This document shows positions 47,873-57,400 of a DNA stretch of 64,000 nucleotides, piece by piece. The position numbers were made by a program, and so were the translations under genes. The stretch covers positions 62,001 to 126,000 of the forward strand of contig NZ_JAJVKW010000006.1 of NCBI RefSeq assembly GCF_024198255.1, written 5' to 3'. The stretch's first letter is position 1, and every line of letters starts with the position of its first letter. The notes beneath the pieces are model-generated. The model saw only the letters and a list, made by a program, of their open reading frames with translations, had not been told where the DNA came from and did no database searches. The stretch is from Myxococcus guangdongensis (GTDB taxonomy: Bacteria > Myxococcota > Myxococcia > Myxococcales > Myxococcaceae).

Positions 47873-49230
47873 TTCGTCCCTCCGGCGTCGGAGACCTTGG
47901 GCGTGAGGCTGAGCAGGGTGAGGTTGGTGGCCTTGAGGTGGCGCTTGGCGAACTCGGAGAGCTGCGCGGGCGTCACCTTGGCCAGGTTGCCGAGCTGGCG
48001 CTGGAGGCCGTCGGGCGTGCCGAGGATGCCGGCGTACCAGCCCAGCTGGATGCCCACGTCGCGCGGCGTCTGGAGCGCCATGAGCGCGCCGTAGCGGGCG
48101 TTGTCCTGGATGGCCTTGACGCGCGCGGCGTCGACCTTGCCGGCGGCGAGCCGGCTGACCTCCTGGAGCAGGGCGAGGCGCACGCGGTCGCGGTCCTTCT
48201 CGTTCTTGAGCGTGGCGGTGAGCGAGAACAGGTGCGGATCCCGGTGCTCGACGTAGTCACTGCCGATGGCCTCGACGAGCTGCTTGTCGAGGACGAGCTG
48301 CTTGTAGGCGGGGCTGGTGGGGCCGACGAGGTAGGCGACGAGCACCGTCTGGAGCGCGGAGTCGGAGGTGTTGGCGGAGGCCGCGGGCGTGTGCCACGCG
48401 AGCACCATGCGCGGCTGGGTGGGCTGGGGCCAGTCGACGTGGGCGGTGCGCGGCTGGTTCTGGGGCGGCTCCTTGGGGACCTGGATGGAGGCCGTCTTGC
48501 GGTCCCACGGGCCGTAGTGCTCGCGCACGAGCTTCATGACCTGGGCATCGTCGAAGTCGCCGACGATGAAGAGCATGGTGTTGTCGGGGGTGTACCAGCG
48601 CTCGAAGAAGTCGCGGCTGTACTGGTAGGCCTCCGGCATGGCCTTGATGTCGTCGTAGAAGCCGAGCGTGGTGTGGCGGTACGTGTGCTTCGTGAAGGCG
48701 GCGGCGTTGAGGGCCTCCTCCATCTTGAGGTACGGGGCGGCGGCGTTCTTGTGGTACTCGCCGAGCACGGCGAGGGCCTCGGTGCGGAAGGACGGCTCGG
48801 AGTACTCGAGGTTTCGGAAGCGGTCCGCCTCGATGTCGATGAGGAAGGGCAGGCCGGCGCTGGGGCCGTACGAGTAGTAGAGGGTGATGTCGTCGGTGGT
48901 GAAGGCGTTGTCGTCGAAGCCGAAGGTGCCGAGGATGCGCTCGCGCTCGCCTTCGGGGTGACGCTTCGTCCCCTTGAACATCATGTGCTCGAAGAAGTGG
49001 GCGAAGCCGGTCTTGCCGGCCTCCACTTCGTTGCGCGAGCCGACGCGGACGACGGTGACGTACGAGACGATTCCCTGGGACGGGTAGGGCACGCGCACGA
49101 CGGTGAGGCCGTTGGCGAGCTTCTCCGTCTGGAGGGTGTAGGGGAACGCCTGGGAGGCGGCCTGGGGCTGCGCCAGCGCGGGGAGCGCGGTGCCCAGGAG
49201 CAGGAGGAGTAGGGGTAGGAGTCGTCTCAT
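47869..49230 (-). CDS. M16 family zinc peptidase, catalytic subunit
   Basis: 453 residues with a signal (LLPLLLLLLGTALPALAQ). The inverted zinc motif HFFEH is at 78-82 with the third ligand Glu downstream (EVALAVLGEYHKN-like region, here TEALAVLGEYHKNAA). KGTKRHPEGERERILG and DNTMLFIVGDFDDAQV are family patterns. It acts in the periplasm or on the cell surface as the catalytic half of a pair with the next gene. It is the last gene before ssrA, and the two are divergent. Confidence 0.92.
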   Translation of the reverse strand: MRRLLPLLLLLLGTALPALAQPQAASQAFPYTLQTEKLANGLTVVRVPYPSQGIVSYVTVVRVGSRNEVEAGKTGFAHFFEHMMFKGTKRHPEGERERILGTFGFDDNAFTTDDITLYYSYGPSAGLPFLIDIEADRFRNLEYSEPSFRTEALAVLGEYHKNAAAPYLKMEEALNAAAFTKHTYRHTTLGFYDDIKAMPEAYQYSRDFFERWYTPDNTMLFIVGDFDDAQVMKLVREHYGPWDRKTASIQVPKEPPQNQPRTAHVDWPQPTQPRMVLAWHTPAASANTSDSALQTVLVAYLVGPTSPAYKQLVLDKQLVEAIGSDYVEHRDPHLFSLTATLKNEKDRDRVRLALLQEVSRLAAGKVDAARVKAIQDNARYGALMALQTPRDVGIQLGWYAGILGTPDGLQRQLGNLAKVTPAQLSEFAKRHLKATNLTLLSLTPKVSDAGGTK

Positions 49231-49378
49231 GCGGTGTCCTCGAGGGCTCGGGCAGGGCGGGTAGGGCGCTGGCCGAGCGAGGGGGCGACCCTACGCGGGT
49301 GAGGCGGGAGGGGAAGCGACTTCGAGGGTGAGTGTCCGCCTGCGTGCGGGAACGTGGGCTGGTGGACGCTCAGGAGGA

Positions 49379-49406
49379 TTGACGAGGGCGCTTCAGCGGT
49401 TAATGT
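49379..49406 (+). promoter_or_regulatory. Possible ssrA promoter
   Basis: TTGACG (49379-49384), a 16-base spacer and TAATGT (49401-49406). Transcription would begin near 49413, about 47 bases before the mature tmRNA; a precursor leader is normal since RNase P cuts the 5' end. The -10 match is only fair. Confidence 0.45.
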
Positions 49407-49459
49407 GGAGAAGACGCGGTCGACGTGGTGACCGCCAGTGGAGCAAGCAGTCAACTACC

Positions 49460-49822
49460 GGGGGCGACCTGGTTTCGACGGGGGCAAGGAAGTTCGAGAC
49501 GCGTGCCGAGCTTGTCAGGTAGCTCGTAAATCCAACCCGGCAAAGACACAAAAGCCAACGACAACGTTGAGCTCGCGCTGGCTGCCTAAAAACAGCTCTT
49601 AGTGCGCGGTCCCCCAACTCTCGGCCCGTGGGGTTGGGATCGACCGTCATAATGCGGGCTGGCTGCCGAGGGTGCCTGGACCCGAGGTGGCGAGACCTAT
49701 CCAGGACCGGCTCTAGGAATCCCGTCCGTGGGAGTCTTGGGGACGTAGCAAATCGCGGACTACGCACGTAGGGTCGAAGAGCGGAAGGCTTTCGGACGCG
49801 GGTTCGATTCCCGCCGCCTCCA
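49460..49822 (+). ncRNA. ssrA: Transfer-messenger RNA (tmRNA)
   Basis: About 363 bases. The acceptor stem GGGGGCG (49460-49466) pairs with CGCCTCC (49815-49821), with one G-U, and the discriminator A is at 49822; the T-loop GGTTCGATTCC (49801) matches a tRNA-like end. The tag frame starts at a GCC resume codon and reads ANDNVELALAA then TAA, ending LALAA as expected for ClpXP recognition. The following bases are CTG, so the CCA is not encoded and must be added. SmpB and SspB are coded at 11.1-12.2 kb. The 3' end is the classic integration site for islands, and an integrase remnant lies next to it. Confidence 0.97.
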
Positions 49823-49831
49823 CTGAGTGAG

Positions 49832-49866
49832 AAGCCCAGCAGCCGAGAGGTTGCTGGGCTTTTTGT
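49832..49866 (+). terminator. Intrinsic terminator after ssrA
   Basis: AAGCCCAGCA and TGCTGGGCTT form a 10-bp stem around a short loop, followed by TTTTGTTT. It ends the tmRNA transcript and lies just outside the mature 3' end. Confidence 0.85.
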
Positions 49867-49945
49867 TTGGCCGCTTGGTTCCCCTGTGCCCTCGGTGACC
49901 ATCCGGCGTCTCGGGTCGGTGCTGCGTGGAACTGGGCACGGGTCG

Positions 49946-50100
49946 GTCGAACTGCTGCACCGCGCGCTCCGTCGCCTCCGACGACAGGTGGGCGTACCCG
50001 ATGATCATCTCGACGGTCTCGTGACCCATCAACTCCTGGATGACCTTGGGCGGAACATTCTGCATAGGAAAGATGCTGGGAGAAGCAGTTGCTCGAGTAG
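49946..50100 (-). pseudogene. Remnant of a tyrosine recombinase (phage integrase) C-terminus
   Basis: On the minus strand, codons at 50059-49946 read PPKVIQELMGHETVEM followed by IIGYAHLSSEATERAVQQFD, the end of an integrase with the active-site region LMGH and the nucleophile Tyr in YAHLS. Just upstream, the expected SHL...MQNV block is split between two frames (FSQHL in one, MQNVPP in the other) at about 50065-50070, a one-base shift. The N-terminal and Arg-containing parts are missing, replaced by the DUF4238 gene. The frame downstream runs on through the tmRNA, as is usual for int genes ending at attL. Confidence 0.85.
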
Positions 50101-50128
50101 GTAGCACTTGTCCTTGCCGAAGACATCC

Positions 50129-50983
50129 ATGCTCAACAATGACGATCATATCCCCAAAAGGCATCACTTTGTCGCGCAGATGCACGCCGACCGATTCACC
50201 GACGGTAAGGGTAAGCTCTGGGCCTTTAACAAGCAGAGAGGAGTGCTTTTTCACGCGCCGCCCAAGGCAGTATTTGTCGAGACACACCTCTACACGATCG
50301 AGGCCTCCGACGGCGTGAAGGACACCAGCCTGGAGTCAGACTTCTCCAAATTGGAGAGTGGTGCCAATAGCATTATTGAGGAGTTGGTGGCTGGTGCAAG
50401 GTCTGGACACGAGCCGCAACTGACGGCCCAGCAACGCACAATCTGGGATGCCTATTTTTATCTTCAGTGGAAGCGAGTGCCGGACGTTCACGCCAAGCTC
50501 GGCTCCCTCACTCAAGCGGATGCCCTACTGGATGAGATCTTCGCACAGATACGAGCACGGAGGCCCGATGCCACAGCGGAGATCGACAAGCTCAATACTC
50601 CCGAAGGGCGCAAGCGCCTGATCCAGGGCGGTAAGGTTCAAGCCATCCGTCGCACCCCAGGCGATGTGCTTGGGATTCTGGCCGCGCGCGGACTAGCGTT
50701 GCTGCACATCACCGCACCTGGCGAGAGTTTCGCCATCGGTAGTCTTCCGATCGTGCGCAAGCCGGGAAATCTCCGCGAGGCCGACTCTGAGGCTTGGCTT
50801 CCTGTATCGTCGGACGTAGCCGTCGGCCCTGGCTTTGAACCCAATACTATAAAAATCATCGAGCTTACCAACCAAGAAGATATCTGGCGGATGAACAAGG
50901 CTACGGCTGGTCAAAGCACGACCTACGCAGCTGGGTCCAAGGTTCTCATGGAGAAGTTAATCGCCGCCCTACCGCAGCCATGA
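50129..50983 (+). CDS. DUF4238 family protein
   Basis: 284 residues from ATG 50129; a TTG at 50108 would add seven. The N-terminus fits DUF4238: HIPKRHHFVAQMHADRFTD, GKLWAFNKQRGVLF, PPKAVFVETHLYT, and helical parts after it (SDFSKLESGANSIIEELVAG). The domain has no known activity; members often lie among mobile or defence genes. There is no signal peptide or membrane segment. The base composition is lower in GC than the core genes (for example actataaaaatcatc near 50,845), a sign of transfer. It points toward the DISARM genes but is 305 bases away, so it may be a passenger or an accessory. Confidence 0.75.
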   Translation: MLNNDDHIPKRHHFVAQMHADRFTDGKGKLWAFNKQRGVLFHAPPKAVFVETHLYTIEASDGVKDTSLESDFSKLESGANSIIEELVAGARSGHEPQLTAQQRTIWDAYFYLQWKRVPDVHAKLGSLTQADALLDEIFAQIRARRPDATAEIDKLNTPEGRKRLIQGGKVQAIRRTPGDVLGILAARGLALLHITAPGESFAIGSLPIVRKPGNLREADSEAWLPVSSDVAVGPGFEPNTIKIIELTNQEDIWRMNKATAGQSTTYAAGSKVLMEKLIAALPQP

Positions 50984-51288
50984 CCGTATCCTCTGGGTTT
51001 CTCGCTCTCCGACATCGAACGCCCTTCCATCACATCGAGGGTGTCTACGGAGGCGAGGGACTCTCACCCAATTCAGTCGCGGCATCCGCTCCTTCTTCGC
51101 TTCCACCTTCGCCGCTGACTACGAAGGTCTCTGTGCTGCGTGGATAGACGTATCGGCGCCCTCAGCCTATTTGGCGGGGGTGACGCCGTTACAGCCCACC
51201 GAGGAGTGAAACTCTACCACCTGGGGGTGATGACTCTACCACCTGGGGGTGATGGCTGGCTACACGCCCGTCGCGGCATGTATCTCCC
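50984..51288. other. Gap upstream of drmD
   Basis: 305 bases without a supported gene. The only clear structure is the 22-base tandem repeat near its end. The first ~200 bases have no ribosome site or recognisable protein similarity and may be remains of a lost element. Confidence 0.5.
51211..51254. repeat. Two perfect 22-base tandem repeats before drmD
   Basis: ACTCTACCACCTGGGGGTGA plus TG, at 51211-51232 and again at 51233-51254, without a mismatch. Each unit has a short inverted core, CACC-TGGG-GGTG. The repeat ends 34 bases before the presumed drmD start. It could be a pair of operators, or the end of a lost insertion element, as IS21-type elements end in several direct repeats. Confidence 0.85.
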
Positions 51289-54200
51289 GTGCCAATCGCT
51301 CCCATGCCGTGCGCGGGTGATATCGCGCAGGTCCGACACCGTCAGTATCTGGTCAACGAGGTCATTGCTCCTTCGGGGGTCCGGGAACAACACACCCTCG
51401 TTCGTCTCACGTGTCTTGATGATGACGCACAGGGACGTCCCCTGTCTGTCTTGTGGGAACGTGAACTCGCTGCTCGGGTCATTCGACCCCATCAGGGTGG
51501 ACTGGGACCTCCTGCGCGTTTCGACGAGCCGCGTCACTTCGCCGCGTATCTGCATGCGCTCAAATGGAGCTCCGTCACCGCCACTGACGCCCGGCTCTTC
51601 CAGGCGCCGTTCCGCGCGGGCATCCATTTGATGAATCACCAGCTCACGCCTCTCAAAAAGGCGCTCGAGCTGCCTCGGGTGAATCTCTTCATCGCCGATG
51701 ACGTGGGGCTCGGAAAGACCATCGAGGCGGGGCTGGTGTTGCAGGAACTCATCCTCCGCCAGCGCGTGGATCGTGTGCTCATCGTCTGCCCGGCGTCGGT
51801 GACGCTCCAGTGGCGCGATGAGATGGAGAAGCGATTCGGTCTGCGCTTCGAAATCTTCAACAGCGAGTTCGTCTCCCGTCGCCGTCAGGAACGTGGCTTC
51901 CAGGTCCCCGTCTGGGCCACGCACTCCCGCTTCATCGTGTCGTACCAGACCCTGCGGCGCAGCGAGTACTTCGAGCCGCTGAAGACCCTCCTGGATGAGA
52001 AGGGGCACCACAAGTCCTTGCTGGTGCTCGACGAGGCGCACGTCGTCGCGCCCGCCTCGGCCAGCCGGTATGCCATCGACACGGAGACCACTCGCAGCAT
52101 CCGCTCACTGGCGGAGCGCTTCGAGCACCGGCTCTTCCTCTCAGCCACTCCTCACAACGGCCACTCCAACAGCTTCTCCGCATTGCTGGAGATGTTGGAC
52201 CCACAGCGCTTCACGCGGGGCACCCGCGTCCGAGAATCACAGCTGGCTCCCGTCATGGTGCGCCGGCTCAAAGGGGACCTCCGCGCCCTCGGCAGCTCAC
52301 AGCGCTACCCCGAACGACACGTGGTGGGTGTGCGGCTGACACATGACTCGGGACGCTGGCACGCCGAGTGGCTCGCCCCGGATGGAAAGACCGTCGAGCA
52401 TCGTATCGATCTGGGCGAAGCCTCAGCACCGGAGCTGGAACTGTCCCAGAAGCTCGCGCGCTACACGGAGCTCATGGCGCCCGGCACGAAGCAGGGACGC
52501 TTGGTCTTCATCAACCTCCAGAAACGCCTCCTCTCCAGCATCGAGGCGTTCCACCGCACACTCTCCATCCACGCGGCGGCCTTCGGCTCGGGGATGCGGG
52601 TTCCCGACGATGGAGTGCTCACCGGCGACACGGCTCCTGATTCCGAGGAGCACGGCGAGACGGACGACGCACTCGAGCTGTCGCTCGCGGAGACCATCCG
52701 CGAGCACAGTCAGCCTCTGTCCGCCAACGCCCAGGCGCGCAAGCTCCTGGAGGACATGCTCCAGCTGAGCGCCCAGCACCGCTCGGCCCGGGACGCGAAG
52801 CTTCGGGCCCTGCTCCACTGGATTCGCGAGCACCAATGCCCGCTCACCCGAGACGCTGCGTGGAAGCCTCGCCGGGTCATCCTCTTCACCGAGTATGGAG
52901 ACACGCTCCGCTACCTCAAGGAGCAGCTCACCGCCGCCTTCGAGGGGACCCAACGGGGGGATGAGCGCATCCTCACGCTGACGGGTGGCATCGATGATGC
53001 GAAGCGCGCGGAGGTGCAGGCCGCCTTCAATGGTTCGATGGATGAGTTCCCCGTGCGGGTCCTCCTCGCGACCGACGCAGCGCGCGAAGGCATCAATCTG
53101 CAAGGCCAGTGCGCGGACCTCTTCCACATCGACGTCCCATGGAATCCATCCCGCATGGAGCAGCGCAACGGCCGCATCGACCGTGCCTTGCAACCTTCGC
53201 CCATCGTGCGCTGTGGCTACTTCGTCTATGGTCAGCGCGCCGAAGACTCGGTGCTCGACTCCCTGGCTCGCAAGGTCGAGACGATCACTCGCGAGCTGGG
53301 CAGCCTGGGCTGCGTGCTGATGGACCAGATGCACGATGCCCTCGCCTCCGGCATCACGAAGGGCACGCTGGAGCGCGTCTCCCGCGCCGCGACCTCGACT
53401 CGCACGGATGTGACGAAACGGGAGCTGGAGTCCCAGCGCACGCTTCAATCCCTGCGCAAGGAGCTGGATGCGATTGGAGAGCTCCGCGATCGCAGCGGCA
53501 AGGTGATGGACTTCAATCCCGTCCTGCTGCGCGATGCGCTGGACGTGGGGTTCGAGCTGGCCGGCGCGGGCCGGTTGGAGCGGGAGGCCATCACGGAAGA
53601 GGGCCGGACACTGGAGGCCTGGAAGGTCCCTGCGCTTCCCGCTTCCTGGAACACGACCCTGGATTCCATTCGTCCGCGCCGGGCGCACGACGAGGCTCCC
53701 TGGGAGTGGCGCAAGCGCCCCCTGTCTCCCGTCGTCTTCGAGGCGCCTCCGGGCGTCTCCAGCAAGCTCGTCCACCTTCACCTGTCCCATCCGCTCGTCC
53801 AGCGAGTGCTCCAGCGGTTCCTGGCGCAGGGGTTCTCCGCGAACGACCTGAGCCGGGTCACGGTGGTCCAGACCCAACGCGACGCAGTGGCTCGTGTCAT
53901 CGTCTTCGGCCGGTTGTCGCTCTTCGGCGAGGGCGCTGCGCGGCTCCATGACGAGGTGGTCTCTGTCTCAGCGAGGTGGCTGGACGGCGGCGGCCGCGGA
54001 CACCTGAAGCCCTTCGCGGATGAGGCGGACCGCAAGGTCATCGACCAACTGGAGACCACGCTGGCGGAAGCGCCCGCGCTCTCCGCGATACCGAAGGCCG
54101 TCCAGAAACGCCTGCTGGCCAGCGCCGAGTCCGACTTCTCGAAGCTCTGGCCCGCCATCGAGGAGCAGGCCTCGGTGCGAGAGCAGGGGGCTCGCAAGAA

Positions 54201-54483
54201 GCTGGCGGCGCGGGGGGCGTCCGAAGCCAAGGCGCTGACTCTGATTCTCCAGACGCAGCAGGAGACCATCCAGGAGGCCCTGAGCGCGCAGCTCGAGCTC
54301 TCCCTCGACGCCCAGGCCGAGAAGGACCAATGGAGGAGGGACAAGGTTCATCTCGAACAGCGATTGACGGCGCTCGGAAGGGAACTCGTCGAACAACCTG
54401 AATCATTGAAGGCCACCTATGCCGTGAGGGTCGCCCGGCTGGTGCCAGTGGGCATGGTCTACCTGTGGCCGGGGGCGCGCTGA
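51289..54483 (+). CDS. drmD: DrmD: SNF2-like helicase of class 1 DISARM
   Basis: 1,064 residues from GTG 51289; ATG 51304 is an alternative, and neither has a clear ribosome site. The family beginning is present (VRHRQYLVNEVI, TLVRLTCLDDDAQG, LSVLWERELAARVI). The helicase motifs are intact: DDVGLGKTIEAG at 137-148 (Walker A), DEAH at 248-251, SATPHNGH from 285, and in the second lobe ATDAAREGINLQ and QRNGRIDRALQ (motif VI, ~625). A large C-terminal region with helices follows. In class 1 DISARM this SNF2-type ATPase is the hallmark with the methylase. It overlaps the next gene by one base at TGATG. Confidence 0.92.
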   Translation: MPIAPMPCAGDIAQVRHRQYLVNEVIAPSGVREQHTLVRLTCLDDDAQGRPLSVLWERELAARVIRPHQGGLGPPARFDEPRHFAAYLHALKWSSVTATDARLFQAPFRAGIHLMNHQLTPLKKALELPRVNLFIADDVGLGKTIEAGLVLQELILRQRVDRVLIVCPASVTLQWRDEMEKRFGLRFEIFNSEFVSRRRQERGFQVPVWATHSRFIVSYQTLRRSEYFEPLKTLLDEKGHHKSLLVLDEAHVVAPASASRYAIDTETTRSIRSLAERFEHRLFLSATPHNGHSNSFSALLEMLDPQRFTRGTRVRESQLAPVMVRRLKGDLRALGSSQRYPERHVVGVRLTHDSGRWHAEWLAPDGKTVEHRIDLGEASAPELELSQKLARYTELMAPGTKQGRLVFINLQKRLLSSIEAFHRTLSIHAAAFGSGMRVPDDGVLTGDTAPDSEEHGETDDALELSLAETIREHSQPLSANAQARKLLEDMLQLSAQHRSARDAKLRALLHWIREHQCPLTRDAAWKPRRVILFTEYGDTLRYLKEQLTAAFEGTQRGDERILTLTGGIDDAKRAEVQAAFNGSMDEFPVRVLLATDAAREGINLQGQCADLFHIDVPWNPSRMEQRNGRIDRALQPSPIVRCGYFVYGQRAEDSVLDSLARKVETITRELGSLGCVLMDQMHDALASGITKGTLERVSRAATSTRTDVTKRELESQRTLQSLRKELDAIGELRDRSGKVMDFNPVLLRDALDVGFELAGAGRLEREAITEEGRTLEAWKVPALPASWNTTLDSIRPRRAHDEAPWEWRKRPLSPVVFEAPPGVSSKLVHLHLSHPLVQRVLQRFLAQGFSANDLSRVTVVQTQRDAVARVIVFGRLSLFGEGAARLHDEVVSVSARWLDGGGRGHLKPFADEADRKVIDQLETTLAEAPALSAIPKAVQKRLLASAESDFSKLWPAIEEQASVREQGARKKLAARGASEAKALTLILQTQQETIQEALSAQLELSLDAQAEKDQWRRDKVHLEQRLTALGRELVEQPESLKATYAVRVARLVPVGMVYLWPGAR

Positions 54484-57400
54484 TGAACGGCCAGAGTCTT
54501 GGCGGGGACGTCGAGCGTCGCTATCACCAGACCTGGATGGGGATGGCGCAGCCCATCGAAGGACTGGTGGTCTCCATCCCGGTCCTCGAGGACGCGCAGT
54601 GCATGCAGCGCCTGCCGGTGTCCGCGCAGTCGCGGTTCGTCCTGCTGGCGGGCCGGGAGTCACCTCGCGTGACGGATGTCCCGCGCTTCCTCCAGGAGGT
54701 GCTGGGCTACACCGAGGAGGATTTCACCACGAGGTTTCCGGAGGACCTCCAGCTCGATATCGCCGAGGGGCAACAGACCCTCAATCCCACGCGGGGGCTG
54801 TTGCGGCGAGGGCCCCCTCCCGCGAAGCCGGAAGGGTTACCGGATGACTCCACGCCCATCAGCCGCGCTGCGGAAGGCTTCGCGCTCCTGACCTGGGAGC
54901 TGCCGGCCGGGTTGGATCTGGACAAGAAGGAAGACACCACGGGCACGTGGTTCTACGAGCCCACCGCCAAGTTCGATCGCCTGCTGCGCGCGGCCCGTGT
55001 CCCCATCGGTCTGCTGTTCAACGGGGACTCCGTGCGCCTCGTCTATGCGCCCCACGGAGAGACGTCAGGGCACATCACCTTCCGGTTCAAGGACCTCGTC
55101 ACCGCCAGTGGCCGTCCGCTGTTCGACGCGATGGTGATGCTCCTGCACGCGCGTCGCTTCTTCGGCGTGCTGCCCGAGCATCAGCTTCCCGCGCTCCTGG
55201 AGCAGTCACGCGGCCGGCAGGCGGATGTCACCGACGACCTGGCCGACCAGGTTCTGGAAGCGCTTGGCATCCTCCTCACGGGCTTCGAGACGGCCGCAGA
55301 ACGGGATGGCTCCCGGGCCCTGGACGAGGCGCTCTCTCGAGGGGAGGAACATGTCTACGGCGGGCTCCTCTCCACGCTCTTGCGGCTCGTGTTCATCCTC
55401 TACGCGGAGGACCGGGGCCTGCTCCCCGTGGACCAGGAGCCCTATCGCGATGATCTGTCGGTGAAGGCGCTTCACGCCCAACTCGTCGAGGACTCCAGCC
55501 AATATCCCGATTCGATGAACCGGCGGTTCGGTGCGTGGCCACGATTGCTGGCGCTCTTCCGGTGCATCTACCTGGGGGCCTCGCACGACAAGCTGCGAAT
55601 GCCGGCACGGCGTGGACAACTCTTCGACCCAGACACGTTCCCCTTCCTGGGAGGCACGGGCTCCGCCGAGGCGGGCACGGATGCTCGGGTGCCTCCCATT
55701 GATGACGAGACGGTGCTCCAGGTACTGGAGCGGCTCGTCTTCCTCAAGGGACAGCGACTGAGCTTCAAGTCGCTCGACGTGGAGCAGATCGGCTCCGTGT
55801 ACGAGGGCCTGATGGGCTTCCACGTGAAGCGCCTGAGTGGTGCTGGAGTCTGCCTCAGGCCTTCGAAGGTGTGGGTCTCCGTGGACGAGGTGCTGGCCCA
55901 GCCCGCGAAGCGGCGTGCTGCATGGCTGGAAGAGGAGGCGGGCCTCGACGCGAAGGCGGTGAAAGCCCTGTCGAAGGCGTTGGAGCATGCCTCCACGCAG
56001 CAGATGGTCCTGGCCGCGCTGGAGTCGTACCGCGCGAAGGGGACCGAGACACGGCGAGCATCCCAGCTGGTACTCCAGCCTGGCGCCGGGCGGCGACGGA
56101 CCAGCAGCCACTACACGCCTCGAAGTCTGTCAGCGCCCATCGTCCGCCGGGCTCTGGAGCCTCTGCTCAAGACGATGGGGTCGCAGCCGTCTTCCGAGAG
56201 ACTCCTCAACCTGAAGATCTGTGACCCGGCCATGGGGTCTGGTGCGTTCCTGGTGGAGTCCTGCCGCTTTCTCGCAGACCAGGTTGTTGCCGCCTGGACA
56301 CGTGAGGGCGTGCTGAAGCGAGACAAGCACGAGGACGAGGTAATGCGGGCACGCCGGCTGGTGGCCCAGCGATGCCTGTACGGCGTGGACAAGAATCCCT
56401 GGGCCGTGCAGCTCGCGAAGCTGTCGCTGTGGCTCGTGACTTTGGCGAAGACAGAGCCGTTCACCTTCTTGGACCATGCGCTCAAGTGCGGGGATTCGCT
56501 GGTTGGGCTCGACCTGGAGCAGCTTCGAGCGTTCCACTGGGACCCGAGCAGCAAGAAACAGTCGGAGCTACCCTGGGCGTTCATCTCGAAGGCGCTGAAC
56601 AGCTCGCTGGAGAAGCGCGAGAAGATCCTCCAGCTCGCGCTCGACCTGGAAGGGCCGGAACGCAAGCCGCTGCAGTTAGACCTGGAGCCGGGCAGGGTGA
56701 AGGAGGGGCTTCTCCGGGATGCGGACGCGGCGTTGGAGGACATCAAGCACATCGCCAATGCGTGCGTCGGGGCGTTCTTCGCGCATGGCTCGGACAAGGA
56801 GCGGGAGAAAGAGCGAGTCCGCCGGTTGGACCTGATTGGGGCGTGGCTGTCCAAGTCGAAGAACGAGGTGCCGCCTCCCATGCCGCCGGACATCGTGGCG
56901 TTCTCCGCGCCGTCATGGACATTCCACTGGCCGCTGGAGTTCCCGGAGGTGTTCCACGGGAGCCGGCCGGATCCGCTCGACAACGAGCAGCCCAACAAGG
57001 CTGCCTGGATCGATGGGTTCGTGGGGAACCCGCCGTTCGCGGGAAAGAACACCATCATCGAGACGGTCGGAGAGAACTACCTTCCTTGGCTCCAGGCGGT
57101 TCATGCGGGAGCGCACGGCAACGCGGATCTCTCCGCGCACTTTTTCCGCCGTGCGTTCCATCTGCTGGGTGACCACGGCAGCTTCGGATTCATCGCCACC
57201 AACACCATCGCGCAGGGGGACACGAGAGCCACGGGACTGAAGTACCTGGTGGATCACGGCGGCCACCTCTACGACGCCGTGCGCTCCATGAAGTGGCCCG
57301 TCTCTGGAGCGAACGTCTCGGTGTCCGTCGTGCACCTGGCGAAGGGGCACGTCTCCGTGAATTTGGAGCCGCGCCTCGAGCGGCTACCCGTGAAACACCT

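Noticed and set aside
49393-49902. Minus-strand frame across ssrA reading ...RRRESNPRP-like peptides
   Set aside because: Antisense of a tRNA-like T-arm gives this well-known false peptide; the RNA gene is certain.
51140-51631. Plus-strand frame overlapping the start of drmD
   Set aside because: It overlaps the conserved N-terminus of drmD by ~340 bases in another frame and has no recognisable domain.
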